In this document: in pieces, positions 44,366 to 53,585 of the stretch
How the letters are laid out: every line of letters starts with the position of its first letter
Position numbering within the stretch: position 1 is the stretch's first letter
Assembly: GCA_002403155.1 (NCBI GenBank)
Contig: DHHF01000001.1
Span: forward strand, 220,913-284,912
DNA length: 64,000 nt
Source: Sulfurovum sp. UBA4779
GTDB taxonomy: Bacteria > Campylobacterota > Campylobacteria > Campylobacterales > Sulfurovaceae
Direction: 5' to 3'
Notes under the pieces: generated by a model
What the model was told of the DNA's origin: nothing
Database searches by the model: none
Seen by the model: the letters and a program-made list of their open reading frames with translations, nothing else
Program-made: the position numbers and the translations under genes

Positions 44366-45904
44366 CTATATGCCCATCCCTTTAAGCATATAAAAAATGA
44401 CCGCAGAAAGTATTGCCGCAGCAGGAACCGTAATGACCCATGCTGCGATGATTTTTTTGATCAAACCTCTTTTGACATAATTTTCCCGCAAGATATTTTT
44501 AATTCTTTTGATTCTCTTTTTTTGCGCCTTGATCTCCTCTAGAAGTTCAATGCGCTCTTTGTACTCCTCATGGGTCAATAGCTGCAATTTCTCTTTGAGC
44601 CTTTTATGCTTTTCCACTTCAACAAACAAAACTTTTTGTTTCTCTTTCATATTTTGGCTATCAAGCCATTCACGCAAAAAACCTACGCCAAATACTGCTC
44701 CGACTGCAATATGCGTAGAAGAAACCGGCAGGCCGAGCTGCGAAGCAAGCACTACGGTGAGTGCCGCTGCCATCATGATAGAAAAAGCCCTCATCTGGTC
44801 AAGCTCGGTAATCTCCGAACCCACGGTTCGGATGAGCCTGGGGCCAAACAATGCCAGCCCCACGGAAATACCCAATCCTCCGACCACCATGACCCATAAA
44901 GGTATGGCCGCTTTTTGAGAAACGACTGCATGCGTCATCGCATCATAAATCGCCGCCAAAGGCCCCACGGCATTGGCAACGTCATTTGCGCCATGCGCAA
45001 AACTCAGCAGTGCTGCAGCAAATATAAGCGGAATGGTAAAAAGCAAATTCAAATCGCTTCTGTCATCCTTCATCCCTGCAATTTTTATTGCAACCCTCGG
45101 TTTTACTGCCATATAGGTTACCACGCCTCCTATACCGCCAAAAAGAAGTGCAACAGAAAAACTCGGCTTATCGCCTTGAGGCAAAAAGCCTACGGTATCT
45201 ACGATATTTTTCCAGACATGCTTCAGCCCCTTAAGCGTCAAATAAGTAATAAATGCCGCTGCCATCAAAGCAACCAAAACGGGAATGATTTTTTTTGCAG
45301 CGGTAAGCTTATCTTCTTGATAAAGAATTTTTGATTTGATGATGTATAGAAATACTGCAGCGACAATACCTCCCATTAGAGGAGAAATAACCCACGATGC
45401 CACTATCTGGCCCAACTTTCCCCATGAAACTACAGACAAACCGCCAGCCGCGATACCGGCTCCCACCACGCCTCCGACGATCGAGTGCGTCGTTGAGACG
45501 GGGGCGCCCATCCATGTTGCGACATTAAGCCAAAGCGCGGCGGCCAGCAGCGCCGCACTCATTGCATAGACAAAAATATTCGAATTATCGCCAAACGCAG
45601 CAGGATCTATGATATCCTCTTTGATGGTGCCTACCACATCACCGCCCGCGATCAGCGCGCCGGCCGCTTCAAAAACAGAAGCAATCACAATCGCTGCCAC
45701 GATACTCAGCGCCCCTGCCCCCACGGCAGGCCCTACGTTGTTTGCCACATCGTTTGCACCGATATTCATCGCCATATAAGCCCCGAAAACCGCCGCCAAT
45801 ACCAAAAATCCGCCATGAGGCATACTGCCCATTGCACGATAAACATAAAATGCCACCACTATGGCAAACCCTGCACCCAAACCAATCTTTAGCATGTGAC
45901 TCAT
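44366..45904 (-). CDS. Pit-family inorganic phosphate permease
   Basis: A 512-aa low-affinity phosphate transporter with ten or more membrane segments. The duplicated family signature is GANDVANNVGPAVGAG (near residue 48) and GANDVANAVGPLAAI (near 305), with TTHSIVGGVVG and STHIAVGAVFG. A charged helical insert (about 430-475, rich in Glu/Lys) precedes the last helix. It lies beside phoB; no Pho-box precedes it, as expected of a constitutive route. The ATG at 45904 follows AGGGG. Confidence 0.9.
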   Translation of the reverse strand: MSHMLKIGLGAGFAIVVAFYVYRAMGSMPHGGFLVLAAVFGAYMAMNIGANDVANNVGPAVGAGALSIVAAIVIASVFEAAGALIAGGDVVGTIKEDIIDPAAFGDNSNIFVYAMSAALLAAALWLNVATWMGAPVSTTHSIVGGVVGAGIAAGGLSVVSWGKLGQIVASWVISPLMGGIVAAVFLYIIKSKILYQEDKLTAAKKIIPVLVALMAAAFITYLTLKGLKHVWKNIVDTVGFLPQGDKPSFSVALLFGGIGGVVTYMAVKPRVAIKIAGMKDDRSDLNLLFTIPLIFAAALLSFAHGANDVANAVGPLAAIYDAMTHAVVSQKAAIPLWVMVVGGLGISVGLALFGPRLIRTVGSEITELDQMRAFSIMMAAALTVVLASQLGLPVSSTHIAVGAVFGVGFLREWLDSQNMKEKQKVLFVEVEKHKRLKEKLQLLTHEEYKERIELLEEIKAQKKRIKRIKNILRENYVKRGLIKKIIAAWVITVPAAAILSAVIFYMLKGMGI

Positions 45905-46023
45905 GCATTTACCCCTGTTCCAAATCTATAAATCAGAGTATAACATCTCTTGGCGCATAAAACGATGAGCAAAAATAAAAAAGAGGAAAAATATCGATCT
46001 ATCGTAAGTTAAAAGGAGCAAAG

Positions 46024-46042
46024 AGCACCCTGACGGTGCTCA
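46024..46042 (-). terminator. Terminator of the porin gene
   Basis: On the minus strand GAGCACC and GGTGCTC form a GC-rich hairpin with a 5-base loop, followed by TTTGCTCCTTTT, about 33 bp after the porin stop. Confidence 0.75.
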
Positions 46043-46074
46043 TATTGTGTATGCAAGGAGTTACAAATAAAATC

Positions 46075-47235
46075 TTACCAGTTTACTTCTGCCGTCAGCA
46101 TAACCGCATCGGTTTCATCTGTGCCGTCAATCTCTTCATTGAGGTAGTTGGCGATAAACTCTACATATTTGCTGTACTGGTACGTAAGGCCTGCAATCGT
46201 TCGTTTCCGCTCTTCGCCGCTGTCCAGGTCCCAGCTGTCGTATCTTCCGATGATGCCGTAATCTTTCATGTCTTCTGAAAGCGTCGCCAGCCTAAACTCG
46301 CCGTTTACCGACCATCCGTCACCCATATAGTCGATAAAGGCATCTTCTGTGTTGACATACTGTGCCGCAAGCAAGAACTCCGGCTGGTTGTACACCGCAT
46401 GCACCCCGTACCAGTTTAAGTCTACATTGTGGTGTTTGTTGCTCATATCATTCCACTGCCCGAAAAACGATACGTCCGCATAAGTCATATTGTCTTTTCT
46501 TTTTTCTTTGCCGGTACCTAAAAGGTGGCCGGTGAGTCTCCACTCGGCACTGAGCCCTTCGCCGTCTTCAAATCCGTGATACCCCTCGCCGTTAAAGAGC
46601 CCAAGCTCAGATGAGAAATGAGGTGTTTTTGTCTTGAAGTTTACACCGAGGTCTGCAGAGTTTGTCAAATGTGCCCCTGCGTCTGCTTCAACCAAAACTT
46701 TGGAGATCGAACGATAGTTCCATCCGCCATGCTCCTCATAATCGATCCACGGCCTGTGAGACTGTCCGATCTCTACGCCCGTATAAGGCAGTACATTGTC
46801 AAGATAGAGGTAGGCATACTTCAGCCTGACTTCCCAGCTGTCATCGTCTTTTGCATCTTTTTCGCCTGTATTTTGGAATGTATCAAGCGTGATCCTGAAG
46901 TAGTTCTTCGGATTGTCCTCAAAAAATCCTTGCGCCTGAAGGTAGTTTCTTCTTGTCTCAAATCTATTCCCTTCGTCTTCAGTTCCATCATTGCTGACAA
47001 ATCCAAGATAGTGCTTGCCGCTGAGCTCTATCACCGGCGATTTGGAGGTAAGCTGTGACGCATTTTCGATTGTTTTAGTATCGACAGCCTCAGCCTGCTT
47101 TGCTTCCAGCTGGGCAATTTTTTCAGCCATGGCTGCCATTTGCGCTTTCAGCTCGTTAAGCTCAGAGCTTGTGCTTGCAGTCGCTGCGGTTGCCATCATA
47201 GACATCGCAACCGCAGAAAGTACGATTTTTTTCAT
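46075..47235 (-). CDS. Pho-box-controlled outer-membrane porin (phosphate-selective-porin-like)
   Basis: A 386-aa porin with a signal peptide (about 1-20), a short coiled coil (residues 24-50, SSELNELKAQMAAMAEKIAQ) as in OprP/OprO-type porins, then a beta-barrel ending AEVNW. A Pho-box lies 45 bp before the start. Inference: an anion porin induced by phosphate lack; selectivity residues cannot be judged by eye. Confidence 0.82.
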   Translation of the reverse strand: MKKIVLSAVAMSMMATAATASTSSELNELKAQMAAMAEKIAQLEAKQAEAVDTKTIENASQLTSKSPVIELSGKHYLGFVSNDGTEDEGNRFETRRNYLQAQGFFEDNPKNYFRITLDTFQNTGEKDAKDDDSWEVRLKYAYLYLDNVLPYTGVEIGQSHRPWIDYEEHGGWNYRSISKVLVEADAGAHLTNSADLGVNFKTKTPHFSSELGLFNGEGYHGFEDGEGLSAEWRLTGHLLGTGKEKRKDNMTYADVSFFGQWNDMSNKHHNVDLNWYGVHAVYNQPEFLLAAQYVNTEDAFIDYMGDGWSVNGEFRLATLSEDMKDYGIIGRYDSWDLDSGEERKRTIAGLTYQYSKYVEFIANYLNEEIDGTDETDAVMLTAEVNW

Positions 47236-47280
47236 TATCTCTTTTCCTTCTTTTGTTTGTCTGAAAGTTTAAAATAAAAA

Positions 47281-47298
47281 AGTTACAAAACGGTAACA
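47281..47298 (-). promoter_or_regulatory. Pho-box before the porin
   Basis: Minus strand TGTTACC GTTT TGTAACT. The two 7-mers match the consensus well; the spacer is not AAAA. Distance to the ATG is 45 bp, as for pstC and the DUF3450 operon. Confidence 0.76.
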
Positions 47299-47396
47299 AT
47301 CAAATAAAAATTCAGAATTTTTTATATACCAATCAATATGTCCGCTTATTTATATCGCTCTGCCCATTATATTCAAAATTTGATTGAAACCGTATA

Positions 47397-50300
47397 TTAA
47401 AATTTATACGATGCGCTGAAGCTGAATGTTCTGCCTGTCTTATATCTATTTGTTGCATGATCTTCATCCTGCTGATACCAAACGGTTTCGCCGTCAAGCA
47501 AATTGCCGAACTTCATCTTGAGATTAAACCCGTTATCAAAATTTTCAATCCATACCAAATCAAAAATGGCAGCAGGATTCTCCATATAGTCAGGGTATAC
47601 CACTTCTCCTCCATCTTCCTTCATTCCCAATTTCCGAATTCTTTCACCCATTTTGTTGTATGCCAGCGTTATACTTCTTTCGCTTGTTTCGTAGGATAGC
47701 CCAAGGTTGACTACCATCTGGGAGAGACCTTGCAGCTGTCTATGATTCGATGTTAAGAACTCTTCTTGCGCCCGGCCTATGGTCACATCAGAATCTGTAT
47801 AGGTAAAGTTTCCTGACAGGTAAAAATCATTCATCTGTTCACTGATAAAATCAAGTCTTTTCCTTCCGTCAAACTCAATTCCATACATTGTCGCATTTTT
47901 GGAATTCATAAATGAGTATATCGGCAATGACGAGGAAGGCACCATTGTATCCTCGATTGGCTGATCAAGTTTTTTGTAAAACAGACCGACTTTGATATTT
48001 TCTGTTGACGAGAAATAATGACTGTATTTGATATCATAGCTCTCTATCATCGTATAGTTCAAATCAGGGTTTCCCTTGATGTCGGCAATTTCATAAGGAT
48101 GCGAATACGTACCGCTTGATGCTTCACGCAAATCCGGAAGAATATAGGTTTTTGCATATGCCGCATCTATCGTATTATTTTCATCAAATATGTATTTAAA
48201 AGATGCACTTGGGAAGAGTTGGTTTTCCAACTCAAGAACGCGATCATATTTCGGATAGGTATTATTTTTGCTTGGGTCATACTCTTCCCCGGGATGTTCC
48301 CTGCGCGAATATAAATAATAAGAAGTTGTTGTTTGTTCAACATTGACTTCTCGCAACCCCAATAATACTTCCAAAGACTCAATCGGTTTTAAAAAAATAC
48401 TTTGATACCAGTCTGACTCATCGACATTCGCATCAAAATAGTTCTTAGCCTGCGTATTGTTTTCCAAGGTAAAACGTCGATCATCAAACCAGATATCCGG
48501 ACGGACATACTCATCATAGATCGTATCAATCGGATCAGTAAACTCTGTTTCATCCCCATTGATTTTGATGCCATATGAGTCAAGCTGTGATTTTCTTTTT
48601 TTGATACTTCCGGCATAACCGATATCAAAATAATCCTCTTCGCTAAAAATGTTTATAAAAAATTTATTTTTAAGGTAGAATGCATCTACATCATCATTTG
48701 AAGCGAGTCTTTTGGCAAACTGGTTTGATGTCTTCTGCAGGTATGCAGGCTCGCCGCTATCCATACCGTCGTCATCTACATAGATGTATCTAAAGTTATT
48801 TGGCTGGCTCAATTGGGCAGATGCCTTTTCATATCCAAAACCGAACTCACTTTTTGTATCAAAAATTTCATATTTAAGGTCTCCGTTGATCTGGTCTGCA
48901 AGCAAGGTTCTCTCTTCCCATTCCAAATCATGATAATTAAAGATCTCATTGGGGTTTGAACCGAATTCTCCTACGGACAATTTGGTTCCTTTCAGTCCGT
49001 TATGGGTATAAAGTTTGGTATATTTGACATTCAAAACATCTGCAAAACTATACCCGATATTAAATATTCCGGCCTGAGAATAGTCCGAGAGAGATCTTAG
49101 CGCAAATCCTGTACTGCTCGGGTTGTCGTACATGGCACCATTTGCTTGGTCATATTCATATTTTGCGATTGTTTCTTCACGATACTGATGTTCCTGAGAA
49201 TATTCATAGTTTCCAAAAACAGTAATTTTGTTCTCGTCATCTATATCATAATGTTTGGAAAGTTCGATCCCTGCACTGCCGCCAAGAGGAAGCGGATTGT
49301 ATTCAATGTTATATTTTCTGTCGCCTACATAGTTCTGTATAAACTCGGAAAGCTCTTCTTTCAAATAATATCTTGTTGAAAAAGAAATGGGACTCTCGCC
49401 GACAACAACGCGTGTTTCATCCAGTATGCTTTGGTCAATATCCCTATACCCGTCATCAAAGCCGGTCCAATCGGTACTGCTTCCTTGATAGTCTACGACA
49501 TTTTTCCCCGTATTGCTGTTACCCTTTAAACCCAAGGTGACTTTGACATAATCATCGTTTGCATTGTCTTTTGTCCTGATATCCACATATCCCCCTCCAA
49601 AACTTGCCGGGATATCTGCCGTCGCGCTTTTTTGCACTTTCATAGAACCGATAACACCGGAAGGGAAAATATCCAAAGGCACCACTCTTTTGGTCGGATC
49701 CGGAGACGGCAGAGGCATGGAGTTCATCTCAACGTTGGAGTATCTATCTCCAAGTCCTCTGACATAGATACTTTTCCCGCCAACCAATGTAACGCCCGTC
49801 ACTCTTTTAAGCGCACTTGCCGCATCACTGTCACCTTTTTTGGACATCTCTTCAGAGCCGAGTATATTGGTAACCGCGCTGCTCTTTTTCTCTTCTTGCA
49901 TGATATCGGCAATGCTTCCTTCTACTTTGGGGGCAAGTACGACAAACTCTTCCAATTCCATACTGGCCGGGGTCAACTTGACCGTTCTGGATGTTTTGCC
50001 GTCTTTTTTGACTACTATTCTCCCTATCGTAGCCGCACTGTATGCCGAGTGTACGACTGAAATACTTAATGCTTTTCCGGATGGCACGGTTGCGGTAAAA
50101 TGCCCGCTCTCATCGGTTCGTACATCAACATCGGTACCTCTTGCAAATACCCTTGCGCCGCCTATTGGCATATTGCCTTCTGAAGACATTACCCTGCCGC
50201 TTAAAATTCCGGTTCCTGTCGCTTTTCCTTCCTCTTTATCCTTAATCACGGAAACAGCTACAGGCGTATCAATATCGATACTGTTGCCATCTATTTTGGA

Positions 50301-50609
50301 TAACGTCGCGATCACTTCGGTATCTCTATCTTCTTTGACCAAAACCGGTTTTTTGAAATACCCAAGATTTTCACCCAAAAGGGTTTTACCAAAAATTTCC
50401 ACCTGATGCTTCCCGGCTGACAGCGTTACTTTCACTGCTCCGTCTGCATCTGTTTTATATACACTGCCGCCATCTATCTTCACTTCATTGGAGACAAGCG
50501 GTTTCCCGTTGCTAAAGAGCAATACAGAAAGCGTACCCTCTTTTGATTCACTGGCGAAAATAATGCCTGGCAAGATCATTGCAAGCAAAAAACGTACTGC
50601 TTTTTTCAT
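47397..50609 (-). CDS. Large TonB-dependent receptor with carboxypeptidase-regulatory-like domains
   Basis: A 1070-aa receptor. After a signal peptide come two beta-sandwich stretches of the carboxypeptidase regulatory-like type (about residues 25-90 and 133-215, the second with LSGRVMSSEGNMPIGGARV), a TonB-box-like EEFVVLAPK (about 220), a plug domain with YVRGLGDRYSNVEMNSMPLPSPD, and a long barrel ending FSASYKF. It is the last gene of a Pho-box-led operon with its own TonB system, so an organophosphate or other phosphorus ligand is a reasonable guess. Confidence 0.88.
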   Translation of the reverse strand: MKKAVRFLLAMILPGIIFASESKEGTLSVLLFSNGKPLVSNEVKIDGGSVYKTDADGAVKVTLSAGKHQVEIFGKTLLGENLGYFKKPVLVKEDRDTEVIATLSKIDGNSIDIDTPVAVSVIKDKEEGKATGTGILSGRVMSSEGNMPIGGARVFARGTDVDVRTDESGHFTATVPSGKALSISVVHSAYSAATIGRIVVKKDGKTSRTVKLTPASMELEEFVVLAPKVEGSIADIMQEEKKSSAVTNILGSEEMSKKGDSDAASALKRVTGVTLVGGKSIYVRGLGDRYSNVEMNSMPLPSPDPTKRVVPLDIFPSGVIGSMKVQKSATADIPASFGGGYVDIRTKDNANDDYVKVTLGLKGNSNTGKNVVDYQGSSTDWTGFDDGYRDIDQSILDETRVVVGESPISFSTRYYLKEELSEFIQNYVGDRKYNIEYNPLPLGGSAGIELSKHYDIDDENKITVFGNYEYSQEHQYREETIAKYEYDQANGAMYDNPSSTGFALRSLSDYSQAGIFNIGYSFADVLNVKYTKLYTHNGLKGTKLSVGEFGSNPNEIFNYHDLEWEERTLLADQINGDLKYEIFDTKSEFGFGYEKASAQLSQPNNFRYIYVDDDGMDSGEPAYLQKTSNQFAKRLASNDDVDAFYLKNKFFINIFSEEDYFDIGYAGSIKKRKSQLDSYGIKINGDETEFTDPIDTIYDEYVRPDIWFDDRRFTLENNTQAKNYFDANVDESDWYQSIFLKPIESLEVLLGLREVNVEQTTTSYYLYSRREHPGEEYDPSKNNTYPKYDRVLELENQLFPSASFKYIFDENNTIDAAYAKTYILPDLREASSGTYSHPYEIADIKGNPDLNYTMIESYDIKYSHYFSSTENIKVGLFYKKLDQPIEDTMVPSSSLPIYSFMNSKNATMYGIEFDGRKRLDFISEQMNDFYLSGNFTYTDSDVTIGRAQEEFLTSNHRQLQGLSQMVVNLGLSYETSERSITLAYNKMGERIRKLGMKEDGGEVVYPDYMENPAAIFDLVWIENFDNGFNLKMKFGNLLDGETVWYQQDEDHATNRYKTGRTFSFSASYKF

Positions 50610-51893
50610 CTAGATACACTCCAGGCTGTTGCTTCTGCATTTTTCTATATTTTTACGTATCACGGTTGCTTTGGAGAAAAGTTCATCATCTTGAATTTTC
50701 TTTAAATGTGCTTCTGCACTCTCATAATCTTTGGCCATATAATAAGAATAAGCCAGCGCATAACGAATATTGTCATCATTAAGCAATCCGTAACGATCCA
50801 ATGCATCCCTAAGTCCGATAATCATCTCAAACTCGCCCCTGCTTACATAGATGGCTACTTTTTGTTTCGTTTTCTCGATCTTGTCTGTCATTTTTGAATT
50901 CAAATAAAGTGCATGTGCAAGCAAACCGTTCCTTCTATACATTTCGGCAGCTTCTTTTGTATATTTTGGATCGCAATACGATCCTTTTTCAAATAAATCC
51001 GCAGTCGTATAGGGCATATCATTTTGATTGTAATAGTGCCCCAATAGGATATATACGTTTGCTGATGAGGGGAATTTCAGCTTTGCCTCTTCCAAAATCT
51101 TGATCGCTTCCTTGGATTCTCCGCCGCCGGCGAGCATTTGTGCCAGGATAATGTATTCCTCAGCTTTTGCGGGAATTTTTTTCATATAGGCTTTTGCTGC
51201 CTTGATTGCTGCTTGGTACAGCTTTAACTCGCCAAAATAATAAAATTTTTGTTTCAATAAAGTAACGTCATCGGGAAAAAGCAGCGTACCGCGGTTCAAA
51301 GCTTCTAGCGCTGACCCCTTTTGATCTGCCTTCCAGTAACATTCTGCCCTCAGTGTAAAAAGCGAAGCATTTCCCTGCCCTTTATCTCCCGCAGCATCAA
51401 GTGCTTGGACGGCATTGATATATTGCCCGGCTTTATAATAGACTTGGGACAGATAGATATGGATCTCCTCGATTTGGTCTTTTCTTAGTTTTTCCGGGTC
51501 AAAAATAGGCTTTTTTATCACCGGTTTATCTGCTTTTTTGTCCTTCGAAAAAACTGAAAAAAGAACCTCTTTTTTAGGTTTGTCTTCAGACGGAGGAGTA
51601 TAGACTTTCTTTTGAAGGGCCTTGATTGCCTCTAAAAATTCATGAATGGATTCCTGATATTTTTCCTCTTTGAGAAAAATCAAACCCCTCATTGCATAAT
51701 ATTTGTTCCATTCTATATCCATATGAGAGTCCTTGGCCTGCATAAGTTCTTCAAGCGCTTTGTCATATTTGCCGTCATAGTACATCATGGCAGCTATTTC
51801 CATATGGTTGACCGTTTGTTCTTCAGGTTCTTTCGCCTCAAGCGAATAGATTAAAAATAGAACAAGCGACCATATTGATAGTGTTTTTAACAT
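50610..51893 (-). CDS. TPR protein of the TonB operon
   Basis: A 427-aa exported protein with a signal peptide (about 1-21) and a chain of TPR-like repeats over about residues 30-415 (for example AAMMYYDGKYDKALEELMQA, QVYYKAGQYINAVQAL). A basic linker near residues 96-125 breaks the repeats. In TonB2-type operons a TPR protein often follows TonB and may act as a periplasmic scaffold. Its stop abuts the receptor start. Confidence 0.8.
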   Translation of the reverse strand: MLKTLSIWSLVLFLIYSLEAKEPEEQTVNHMEIAAMMYYDGKYDKALEELMQAKDSHMDIEWNKYYAMRGLIFLKEEKYQESIHEFLEAIKALQKKVYTPPSEDKPKKEVLFSVFSKDKKADKPVIKKPIFDPEKLRKDQIEEIHIYLSQVYYKAGQYINAVQALDAAGDKGQGNASLFTLRAECYWKADQKGSALEALNRGTLLFPDDVTLLKQKFYYFGELKLYQAAIKAAKAYMKKIPAKAEEYIILAQMLAGGGESKEAIKILEEAKLKFPSSANVYILLGHYYNQNDMPYTTADLFEKGSYCDPKYTKEAAEMYRRNGLLAHALYLNSKMTDKIEKTKQKVAIYVSRGEFEMIIGLRDALDRYGLLNDDNIRYALAYSYYMAKDYESAEAHLKKIQDDELFSKATVIRKNIEKCRSNSLECI

Positions 51894-51902
51894 CTTTTCA
51901 CC

Positions 51903-52541
51903 TTAATTAAAATCGAAGCGAACTTTCTGTTTCGCCCATACTTTGACCGGATTGCCTTTATATTTGGCCGGGGCAAAACGCCAGCTTCTCACCCCGCGAA
52001 GTGCTGCATCGTCAAATACCCCTGCCGGTGAAGAAGCGATCACTTTTGCTATCTCTACGCTCCCATCTTTCCCGATCAGTAGATTGACTATCACGTATCC
52101 CTTAATGCGCTTTTTTGCTGCTTCTTGGGGATATTCAAGCGGTCCGCGTGAAACAACCCTGGGTTTTGTATCGACAGTTCCTTCGCTCATAGCCGCATCT
52201 GATGCCACATCGCCTAATATATTCTTGCCGTCTTCCATGATATCTGATGAGGCAAATTCCGGTATGTTCATTTCGATGCCTCCCAGCATAGCGCCCAGAT
52301 CCGGAAGCGGTGCTTTTGGCTGCGTTTTTGGCTGCGATTTGGGTTTAGGTTTGGGTTTCTCCACTTTTTGAGGCTGTTTGGCAACCTTTACGTAACGCAT
52401 AGGTTCTTTTACTTTTTTCTCTTTTTTCTCAACTTTTGCATTAAAAGAGACAACCAGTACCACCATGAGGGCCATTCCGGCCAACATCGTCAGGAATGCA
52501 TAGTTTTTTGCTCTGCGTTTTACAAACTTTTCACGACTCAT
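51903..52541 (-). CDS. TonB energy-transducing protein
   Basis: A 212-aa TonB: N-terminal membrane helix (about residues 16-34), a Lys/Pro-rich periplasmic linker (KPKPKPKSQPKTQPKAP) and a C-terminal TonB domain (about 130-212) with GPLEYPQEAAKKRIKGYVIV and SWRFAPAKYKG. It should energise the receptor downstream. Gene order exbB-exbD-tonB-TPR is that of TonB2-type systems. Confidence 0.92.
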   Translation of the reverse strand: MSREKFVKRRAKNYAFLTMLAGMALMVVLVVSFNAKVEKKEKKVKEPMRYVKVAKQPQKVEKPKPKPKSQPKTQPKAPLPDLGAMLGGIEMNIPEFASSDIMEDGKNILGDVASDAAMSEGTVDTKPRVVSRGPLEYPQEAAKKRIKGYVIVNLLIGKDGSVEIAKVIASSPAGVFDDAALRGVRSWRFAPAKYKGNPVKVWAKQKVRFDFN

Positions 52542-52548
52542 GATAGGG

Positions 52549-52953
52549 TTATCCCATCTCTTTGGAGGTAGAAACTGCTACATCTTTTGCACCTGACATA
52601 CGACATTCGTCTACAACATCAATAAGCGTTTCAACGGGAATAGTCTCATCGGTTATCACTAACACAGATTTATCGGTAGACGTACGGAGCAAATCTCTGA
52701 TTTTACTCTGGATCGCCCACAGCTGTACAGGCTGATTGTCTATATAGACTTGGCTCGCATTGTCAATATAAACACGTATCACTTTTGAGTCAGCCTTGCT
52801 TGCACTTGTTGCAGAGGGGCGGTTGATGTCGAGTTTCATGTCCTTTACGAATGTCGTCGTTACCATAAAAAAGATCAACAGGATAAATACCATGTCGATC
52901 AGAGGGGATACGTCAACATTGTCCACTTCTTGTTTTTTTGGTCTTATTCTCAT
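52549..52953 (-). CDS. ExbD/TolR-type proton-channel subunit
   Basis: A 134-aa protein with one membrane helix holding the essential aspartate (VSPLIDMVFILLIFF, Asp20 region) and a periplasmic domain with VRVYIDN-like strands. It pairs with ExbB and drives TonB. It overlaps exbB by 4 bp and lies 7 bp before tonB. Confidence 0.93.
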   Translation of the reverse strand: MRIRPKKQEVDNVDVSPLIDMVFILLIFFMVTTTFVKDMKLDINRPSATSASKADSKVIRVYIDNASQVYIDNQPVQLWAIQSKIRDLLRTSTDKSVLVITDETIPVETLIDVVDECRMSGAKDVAVSTSKEMG

Positions 52954-53585
52954 TGCGCATCCTTCGTAGCGATAATATCTGTAATCTGTTCAAATTCAAG
53001 TTCAAAACGCTCAGCTTTACGATCGAAGGCGCGTCCGACGATAAGGCCGGGTACTGCTACAACCAGCCCCAATTCTGTAGTAAAGAGCGCTTTTGAAATA
53101 CCTCCCGATATGCTTGTCCCCTGTGAAAACATCGAACTGTTTTGAAGCGCATCGAACGTCTCTATCATCCCTATAACAGTTCCGAGAAGTCCGACCAGTG
53201 GCGCGAGTACGACGATCGTCTTGGTTAAAATTCTGTAGGTATTCACTTCAGAATAGTATGGGAGCAAAGCGCCCTCGATATGTTTTCGTATATCTGCGCC
53301 GATAGCTTTTGCCTCGTTGGCAGCACTCAAGGCATCAGCAACAGCATAATCGAGCACACCGCGCATAGATTGTTTTTCGCCTTTGGATAAATGCTTGTCT
53401 ATCAACCGGCGGACATTTCCTTGTGTTCCTCTCTGAAGCAGCAAATACCGGTATCCAAGCCCATACCAAAGAAACAGGTTCAGCACAAAAAGTACCCACA
53501 TTACTGATCCTCCGGCATTCATAAGCTCAACAAATCTGCTGATAAATTCAAGTGGGGAGAGCATATCAATCCCTGTATTTCTCAT
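52950..53585 (-). CDS. ExbB (MotA/TolQ/ExbB family)
   Basis: A 211-aa proton-channel protein with three membrane segments (about 20-42, 120-142, 165-185) and the family block VVLAPLVGLLGTVIGMIETFD plus ISGGISKALFTTELGLVVAVPGL. An alternative ATG at 53564 begins at MLSPLEF, right after the upstream stop, and could be the true start; the longer start overlaps the TtpC-like gene by 20 bp. Confidence 0.92.
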   Translation of the reverse strand: MRNTGIDMLSPLEFISRFVELMNAGGSVMWVLFVLNLFLWYGLGYRYLLLQRGTQGNVRRLIDKHLSKGEKQSMRGVLDYAVADALSAANEAKAIGADIRKHIEGALLPYYSEVNTYRILTKTIVVLAPLVGLLGTVIGMIETFDALQNSSMFSQGTSISGGISKALFTTELGLVVAVPGLIVGRAFDRKAERFELEFEQITDIIATKDAQ